NCBI GenBank assembly: GCA_964036275.1
Contig: OZ038438.1
Coordinates: forward strand, 9,182,978-9,246,977
DNA from: Litoditis marina
Taxonomy: Eukaryota > Nematoda > Chromadorea > Rhabditida > Rhabditidae
Length of the DNA: 64,000 nt
Direction of reading: 5' to 3'
Numbering within the stretch: position 1 is the first letter of the stretch; each line of letters starts with the position of its first letter. The translations under genes and the position numbers were made by a program. Positions 59,001 to 64,000 of this stretch are shown here, in pieces. The notes beneath the pieces are model-generated. The model worked only from the letters and a program-made list of their open reading frames with translations. It ran no database searches and was not told the DNA's origin.

Positions 59001-60346
59001 CTACGAAATATGGTGTAGCTTAAGACAATTTCATGAGATTCTCATTTAATCACACAGCTGGTCACAGATTAATCAAAATTAGGTGGATCACATCAAAATG
59101 AAAGAGGTATATATCAGTTGGTGAGCATACCTTGCACATCTTTCACTCTCATAACGTTTCTCCCTTCCCTCGTTTAGTTGATAACAACGTTTTAAAATTT
59201 GTCACCCAAGTCATATATCTGTAAAGTTGACTGAAGAAAAGCTTGGAATCTCAATTAATAGTGTTATTCTTTTAAGCGATGATCATCTGCGGTTCGAGAC
59301 GAAGGAGGGCATGTGTCTGGCAGTCATATCTCTCTCTGTCGCCTGCAATAATAGCGATTATTTCCAAGTAAGCGAATGAATTCAATATTATAGATAGTCG
59401 GTACTCTTTTGACATAGTTGTATTATTGTTATTTGTCTTTTAATGCAGTCGAAAGTATACATTTCTCAAATTTGATACCTTCTACAGTAATCTAAAGCAT
59501 TGGATGCCCCTGGATTTCAGGGAATGTTCTCCTCTGATCTATCTGAAAAGACACTGAATTGTCGCCGTTTCGTGTTCGACTCGGAGAAGGAGGACTGTTG
59601 CTCGGATGATTTTCGTCGCTTCCTCCACTTTCTGGCCGGCTGTCGTGCCGATTGTACCAGTGTCGACAATGCCGAAACCTGTCTAGCAATGATTCAGGTC
59701 TAATTTAAACATTTTAAAGTTACAGAAAAAATCACATTCATTTCTAGCTATAAACAGTAAAATGTGACCATCTTCAAAAAGGATCGTATTTCAATCAAAA
59801 TTCTTCAGAAAATCTAAATTTAGATAGGTTTCTCGGAAAAGGAGTCCTTTTAAAAAGAAGTCCTTTTCACAACTGCCATTTCAGTGTTCATGATATACAA
59901 TTCTTGAATTACAGCTGGCCGATCGATATCTATGTTCCTCACTAGCCACTTGGGTGTGCAGCCCACAGGGACCTGTGTGTCGTCTGCTCAATGGCACCAC
60001 GCTTCCAATATTGCTACCAGCCGCGCTAACTGCTGACATGCATCCCAGGTATGGGTATCGAGTTTTCTATTACTCTTTTGATTTCTATTCTATCAGAATA
60101 CATTCGGCGATCTCCTTTGTTATAATATGTAACAGCGAACTAATAAACTAATACTAATATTACTGTATTCTATTATAGCACATGGTGGGATTGAGTTTCA
60201 GGCTTCTCTCCGCGTGTTTGTTCACACTCATCCGTTTCTCGACCCCTCCAGATGTCGTGGCTACACTGTCGGCGTTGGCTGGCTCTACTCTATTGGTAGA
60301 CTCATTCATTTCCAAGTTCCGTGCGTTCATTGAAAACGACAAATAA
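50007..60346 (+). CDS. ARMC5: Armadillo-repeat and BTB protein, ARMC5 type
   Basis: Likely adaptor of a CUL3 ubiquitin ligase, the role of animal ARMC5. The model has 23 exons and about 900 aa (human 935). Ser-rich N-terminus; helical armadillo repeats through IIANCCYYSLAACLE, GRASLRETGGLDALIHRL and MAHLARSQVFLDAIV; a Pro/Ser/Tyr-rich insert near 55808-56541; more helical repeats; then a BTB domain (VISLSVACNNSDYFQGMFSS, CLAMIQLADRYLC) at the C-terminus. Exons: 50007-50314, 50566-50684, 51465-51493, 51577-51711, 53585-53727, 54207-54311, 54573-54663, 54775-54910, 55152-55243, 55428-55526, 55808-55974, 56451-56541, 56633-56716, 57227-57393, 58008-58053, 58178-58239, 58349-58484, 58670-58731, 58837-58920, 59277-59367, 59521-59697, 59915-60048, 60202-60346. 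Uncertain: 51465-51493 (51226-51261 is a rival) and the 58008-58239 pair. The TTTCAG acceptor is 2 nt before the ATG. DAP1 is nested antisense. Confidence 0.82.
50935..51062. mobile_element. GAACCGGTTC-rich element, copy 2 (one arm)
   Basis: Carries CATGATTAATGTCGGTTC, then GTGACCGGTTTGCGGTTC, GGGAAGCACC and GGTTCTCCAGTGAATTCG, in the order seen in the right arm of the copy at 27612. The left arm is missing, so this is a truncated copy. It lies in an ARMC5 intron, antisense to nothing else I can identify. Confidence 0.65.
51984..52707 (-). CDS. DAP1: Death-associated protein 1-like, nested antisense in ARMC5
   Basis: Small disordered proline-rich protein; animal DAP1 is an mTORC1 substrate that restrains autophagy. 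Three exons, 52621-52707, 52372-52467 and 51984-52136 (stop TAG), give 111 aa (human 102). Family signatures: the early ELKGGHPPAERVGGRRV, matching the KxGHPPAxKxGGxR core; a central SAVRQTHEKPLPQ; and the terminal QPQPRKQ. The TTCAG acceptor is 15 nt before the ATG. The whole gene lies in the 1.87-kb ARMC5 intron 51712-53584, on the other strand. A further acceptor at 52290 would add a piece that breaks the frame, so I left it out. Confidence 0.88.
56726..56894. mobile_element. hAT-like MITE, copy 2, at an ARMC5 splice donor
   Basis: 169 bp, homologous to 46139-46308 in reverse orientation, with the same ends (CATACACCAG and CTGGTGTATG). Flanks TAAGAATG and TAAGTATG match in 7 of 8 bases. 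The insertion begins 10 bp into the intron after ARMC5 exon 56633-56716, so the duplicated target includes part of the 5' splice site. Confidence 0.85.
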
Positions 60347-61734
60347 GGAACCTCCATTTTCTCCCCCGATGTTCATAGACAAAATACGTGTAGTTAATGG
60401 ATGAAAAACACTCGGTGCGCAAATATTGTCATTACCATCTCGAGTGTAGTATACAGGAGAAACCGCTACCAATATAACAGAGAAATTAAAATATCACGAG
60501 ATTTTTAATAGTTTTACAATTGGTCTGTTACTTTGCTTCCAGTTACCACTTTGTTACGTTTTTATCAGCCTCTTTTGTTGTTTACGTGAGTTCATCTTAA
60601 GTTTTTCCCCAAATGTACTTTTTTCGACAGACGGGCCGATACTCACTTGTTTATTAGTTTTTTTTGTGAATAAATTGTTTTCGTTCCCATGTATCTTATT
60701 CTGCATTTGCCATAAATTTAACATGACGCATACTTTTACATGAAAAGAACTGGCATTATCATAAGACCAATTGTGGCTGTTTCCTCTCACAATGGTGAAA
60801 TTTCCCTATATAAACAAATGACAGTTTTTTGAAAGAGTGTCATCTGGTTTAATGTATGGCTCTGACTCACAGCGCCAACACTATTTGTCTACTTTTTGTT
60901 CAGTTAACCCTGAAACCATCGATTTCTTGCTGTCATATACTTCAGATTACAACAACTTTCCTCCGCCAAGGCTCGAATAGTATACAGATATCTCACACAT
61001 TTTTCCACTCGTGATCGTTCCGTGCACTATAACTGAATTAATAAGATTATAAAATAGAATGCGCTGCTTTTCATTGGGGTTTTTATATTTGACTCACTAG
61101 TAAACGTACTGAAAAACACCCCTATACGATAATACATATATCATCGATCATCATTATTATCATTTAAACAAAGTCTTTCTTCGCTTCAGAGAAACAAATG
61201 AGCGAACAATTGAGCAAGTAACATACTCGAGTGAAGTTAACAATTTTTAGTTTAAGTTTACTGTGTCATACACAACACAAATCCTAATTTACACATCAGA
61301 ACATCGGCTGTCCTATAGCGACACTCCACAAACGTGTTTGCTGGTATTGGTCCGGTTATCTATTTTGTAACAGTTTTCACACTACTATATCACACAGAAT
61401 AAACACAATAACCATTTATTTACTTCTTTTTATCCTCACTTTTGAATGAAGTAATCGTCATTCAAATATCCTTGTAACTTATGTCCCGAAGAATGAACAC
61501 ATAATACTGTACCTCTCACTTTCTGCTGTGTAAAATTTTCAGCGAGTTATGTCAATTCCACATCGCCATCTTATGCGGTATTATAGAGAATAATACTAGA
61601 AGTAATTGTAATAATAGCCGAAAATGTAGCGAACCACTGTAAATTTCATCGTTTTCATGTTTTTGATCCTGTGTATATCAGCCAAGTTTGTTATTTTCTT
61701 CGAAAATTAGTTCACGGAACATGTGTGTTTCCAG
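60347..61734. other. Spacer after ARMC5
   Basis: AT-rich. It holds the ARMC5 3' UTR, with AATAAA near 60669, and then the promoter or outron of the Ly6-like gene. No gene supported. Confidence 0.5.
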
Positions 61735-62529
61735 ATGAAGTTCTCGTATGTACTGATAACTATTTTTGTACCAATTTTTGGTTTGGAGTGCTACACAGGT
61801 TTTAAGTACTTGGCAGGTAGAAGTGTTGGTGAGTAAAGATCTAGCTCTAGTGAGATAATATCAAAAATTATAAAGTGGACAAGTGTTAGAGAAATTTATT
61901 TGATCACAGGGGGTTGAGCCTGATTATTTATAGTTTGCATACTGAAATTCGCAGTAAATTGATTGTTGTTTGATCTGCTTACGCATAAGATATTACGCAT
62001 TATAGGTGACACAGGATGAGATCAAACTACAAACACAGCTCATCACACCGACATTCATCGCTACCGCTAGCTTGGCGAGTTCACTCGGGAACCGGGTACT
62101 TCCCAAACCGAACCACAAACCGGTTACTCGAGAACCGAACCGAATCAAGTGAACCGACCGAACCGATATTTTAAGACTGGTTGTACAGTGGAAGGTTTGA
62201 ACCGAACCAACATTAGTCATGATTCGAACCAACAAGTCGCAAACAAGGTAAAAATAAATGGATCCCCACTCGTTTTACCTCGTATACGACTTAGTTCGGT
62301 TCGGTTACCCAGCGACCGGTTCGCGGTTATGTTCGGGAATAACCCGGTTCTCCAATGAATTGGCCCGCTCGCTTTATCTGGGCTATAGGTGAGCGTTTCT
62401 TATGTTACACATTCAGGTACTTCGAAAGAGCAGTGTAAGTCTTCTTCGGACTATTGCTATAATGCTACCGCCAGCCTTTCGCAATTGAACGAGTTGAAAC
62501 TGGCCGGATGTTCTACCACCAGATGCTTC
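61735..62529 (+). CDS. Secreted cysteine-rich Ly6-like protein (3' part not found)
   Basis: Two exons, 61735-61828 and 62417-62529, give the first 69 aa in phase. Residues 1-17 (MKFSYVLITIFVPIFGL) are a signal peptide. The mature part starts ECYTG and has cysteines at 19, 38, 45, 63 and 68 in a pattern (CYTG, C-x6-CYN, AGCSTTRC) that I recall from small secreted nematode proteins with a Ly6/three-finger fold. The acceptor TTTCCAG directly abuts the ATG. Exon two ends at a GTGAGT donor. The expected final exon, with a paired-cysteine CC...C motif, is not visible before 64000, so it is past the window or lost. The intron holds an inverted-repeat element. Function unknown. Confidence 0.65.
62080..62370. 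mobile_element. GAACCGGTTC-rich element, copy 3
   Basis: Both arms are present: TTCACTCGGGAACCGGGTAC with repeated GAACCG on the left, and CCAGCGACCGGTTCGCGG to GGTTCTCCAATGAATTGG on the right. The centre shares the CGACTT/AAGTCG and CATGATT motifs with the other copies. It sits in the first intron of the Ly6-like gene, between 61828 and 62417. Confidence 0.65.
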
Positions 62530-62749
62530 GTGAGTCTGATCGATATGAGTATGGGGTCAGAGACAGTATTCAGGAAAACTGCGGTCATTCTAGGCAGTTT
62601 ACACAAACAACCGGGTTACATCTGTTCGAAACCATTAATTGCATCTCCAATGCAACCAAAATCACTTAACAAAACCAAAAATAGAAATTTAGTTGCATTT
62701 GAAAAGCCACCCGGTTGCCTTCGAAAGCAACCCATAGTGTTGCACATGC

Positions 62750-62780
62750 TTTACACATGCAACCCGGTTGCATGTGTAAA
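62750..62780. repeat. Short near-perfect palindrome
   Basis: TTTACACATGCAAC, three bases, then GTTGCATGTGTAAA: 14 of 14 bases pair. AACCGGGTT-like and CCGGTTGC motifs recur at 62605-62720, so this may be one end of a degraded foldback element. Confidence 0.6.
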
Positions 62781-63489
62781 CCGCCGTCATTCCATCTTAG
62801 TCTGCGTCTCGTCAAATATACACACGTTTTCTGTACTCATATCCCGCCCGGATACGTGTCTCGGCGAAAAAGTGCGCAATTGGCAAGACGCAGGATCGAA
62901 TGAAAGTGCTTCTTTCTAGCATACGTACTCAGCAAGTAAGCAGCACGATACGGGACATAAATGAAAGCCCATCCTATGTATATCGCTCTGCGCACTCATT
63001 CACACTTGTGTTCTGGGATGTAAGAGAAAAACAGTGCATGCTCGAAGAAACGCAGATGGGGAGCAGCCCAACGGCACGGGGCCTCTGATGAGAAATGTAG
63101 AAGAACTGAAAACCATTGGAAAGCAACCTATACAAACAAAACTAACTGCGTAGGGGTGGCTCCAGCCCGAGCAGGCAAACACGGTAGTTGAGTTGATTTG
63201 TTTGTAGTTTCATCCATCCCGTGTTAAATTCGTTTTCGTTATGACAAAAATATATTTTCTGTCGTGCTACTGTTCAGTTCCCTGACTAGTCATTGACAGG
63301 CACCGTGTCATTTCATAACAATCAGTCGAAATCATTTCAACTAGAAATGCTGCATATATGTAGTCACACTCCGAATGAACCGCGATCTGCAAGGTTCGCA
63401 AGATGTAGAATATATAGGGAGTATTCAAATCGATGTTGTAGTTTGAGCCCGACACTCGTCATAATTGAGAAATTTCACCAAAATGAACG

Positions 63490-63521
63490 GAATCACACTA
63501 CAAACCCAGCGGGACACAGCA
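63490..63521 (+). repeat. Core repeat copy beside a tRNA-like sequence
   Basis: ACTACAAACCCAGCGGGACA followed by CAGCAACATACA, the same core as at 6512 and 62016. It lies 130 bp from the tRNA-like stretch at 63651-63722, which may hint at a SINE. Confidence 0.45.
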
Positions 63522-63650
63522 ACATACACTGTACAGGCGGCTTCGGAAAAAGCAAACCCTTTCAATAAGAGGAGAGACACTGGACGCGATTCATCCCGCG
63601 ATTCAGTATTTTTCATATTAGAGAATGTTTTAGTCCTTAACCCATTCATG

Positions 63651-63722
63651 GTTAACATCCCCGGGATTCGAACCGTCGACCTCTGGGTGGTAGCGCCACT
63701 CTTACCACTGCGCTATGATGCT
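63651..63722 (-). tRNA. tRNA-like sequence, degenerate
   Basis: The minus strand has a good Pol III A box (TAGCGCAGTGGTAAGAG) and B box (GGTTCGAATCCC) at tRNA spacing. The T stem, however, has only two good pairs next to the loop, and neither an anticodon stem nor an acceptor stem closes properly. It is a tRNA pseudogene or tRNA-derived SINE head rather than a working tRNA. No anticodon is assigned. Confidence 0.35.
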
Positions 63723-63764
63723 GATGGTTGAAGGGAGGCAGAAGTCGCTTACATCAGATACTAT

Positions 63765-64000
63765 GCGCGCCCTTAGTTATTGGATACAATACCGCGGGTA
63801 TCCCCGTGGTATCCCCCCGACTTCCCCGTAGTACCCCGTGTAACTCCCCCCTGAAATATTCCTGGTATCCCTGCAAGTTCCCTCTGGTTTACCCCGGGGA
63901 ATTTCCCCAGTGAAATCTCCCTGATAGACCCCTTGTTTCCCCCCGGTTTCCCACTGGTTCCCCCTTGAAATCCCAGGGGTAAGTTTCCCCCCGGTACCCC
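63765..64000. repeat. C-rich minisatellite
   Basis: Runs of CCCC every 10-17 bases within a loose repeat like GTATCCCCGTG, GTACCCCGTG and GTTTCCCCCCG. The period is irregular, about 15. It continues past the right edge. G-rich on the minus strand, so it could form G-quadruplexes. Confidence 0.7.

Noticed and set aside
62389..62919. 176-codon plus-strand frame, the longest in the window
   Set aside because: It contains exon 62417-62529, then runs through the GTGAGT donor into intron and palindromic repeats; the part after 62529 is not protein-like.

Overview
The window is nuclear DNA from a metazoan, most likely a nematode. Genes are cut into many short exons (23 in AFG3L2, 49 in PBRM1). Introns end in a strong TTTCAG-like acceptor. 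Every gene whose start I could place has a 3' splice acceptor 0-17 nt before its ATG, as expected if a spliced leader is trans-spliced on. A rhabditid or strongylid (clade V) nematode fits best; the species is inference, not read from the sequence.

Minus strand, 0.6-25.6 kb. A proline/serine-rich protein of unknown function (about 598-7021, perhaps starting at 9073) is followed by three genes in one orientation: FEN1 flap endonuclease (9656-13726), RNA polymerase III subunit RPC7 (14587-16425) and a mitochondrial m-AAA protease of the AFG3L2/SPG7 type (17111-25646). FEN1, RPC7 and the m-AAA protease have complete, phase-consistent exon models of 379, 212 and 782 aa, close to their animal relatives. 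As I remember the C. elegans map, crn-1 and spg-7 are also near neighbours, so the trio may be an ancestral nematode cluster or operon. A small secreted coiled-coil gene with its own TATA box lies on the plus strand inside an AFG3L2 intron (18426-19500).

Minus strand, 29.2-48.4 kb. One very large gene encodes polybromo (PBRM1/BAF180, 1892 aa in the model): six bromodomains, two BAH domains, an HMG box, two C2H2 zinc fingers and the conserved polybromo C-terminus. Its introns hold transposon fragments, a GC-rich island and a possible small nested gene.

Plus strand, 50.0-60.3 kb. An ARMC5-type gene (armadillo repeats, then a C-terminal BTB domain) starts 1.6 kb from the polybromo start and is transcribed away from it. 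A DAP1-like gene (51984-52707) is nested antisense in one of its introns. At 61735-62529 a secreted cysteine-rich protein resembling nematode Ly6/three-finger proteins begins; its last exon was not found.

Mobile and repeated DNA is spread through introns and spacers: two copies of a 170-bp hAT-like MITE with 8-bp target duplications, three copies of a GAACCGGTTC-rich inverted repeat, two copies of a palindromic element of about 105 bp, several single hairpin elements, a dispersed core repeat, and a repeat carrying a short reading frame whose two copies differ mostly at synonymous positions. The last 240 bp are a C-rich minisatellite. Coordinates come from reading splice sites and phases by hand and may be off by a base or two in places.
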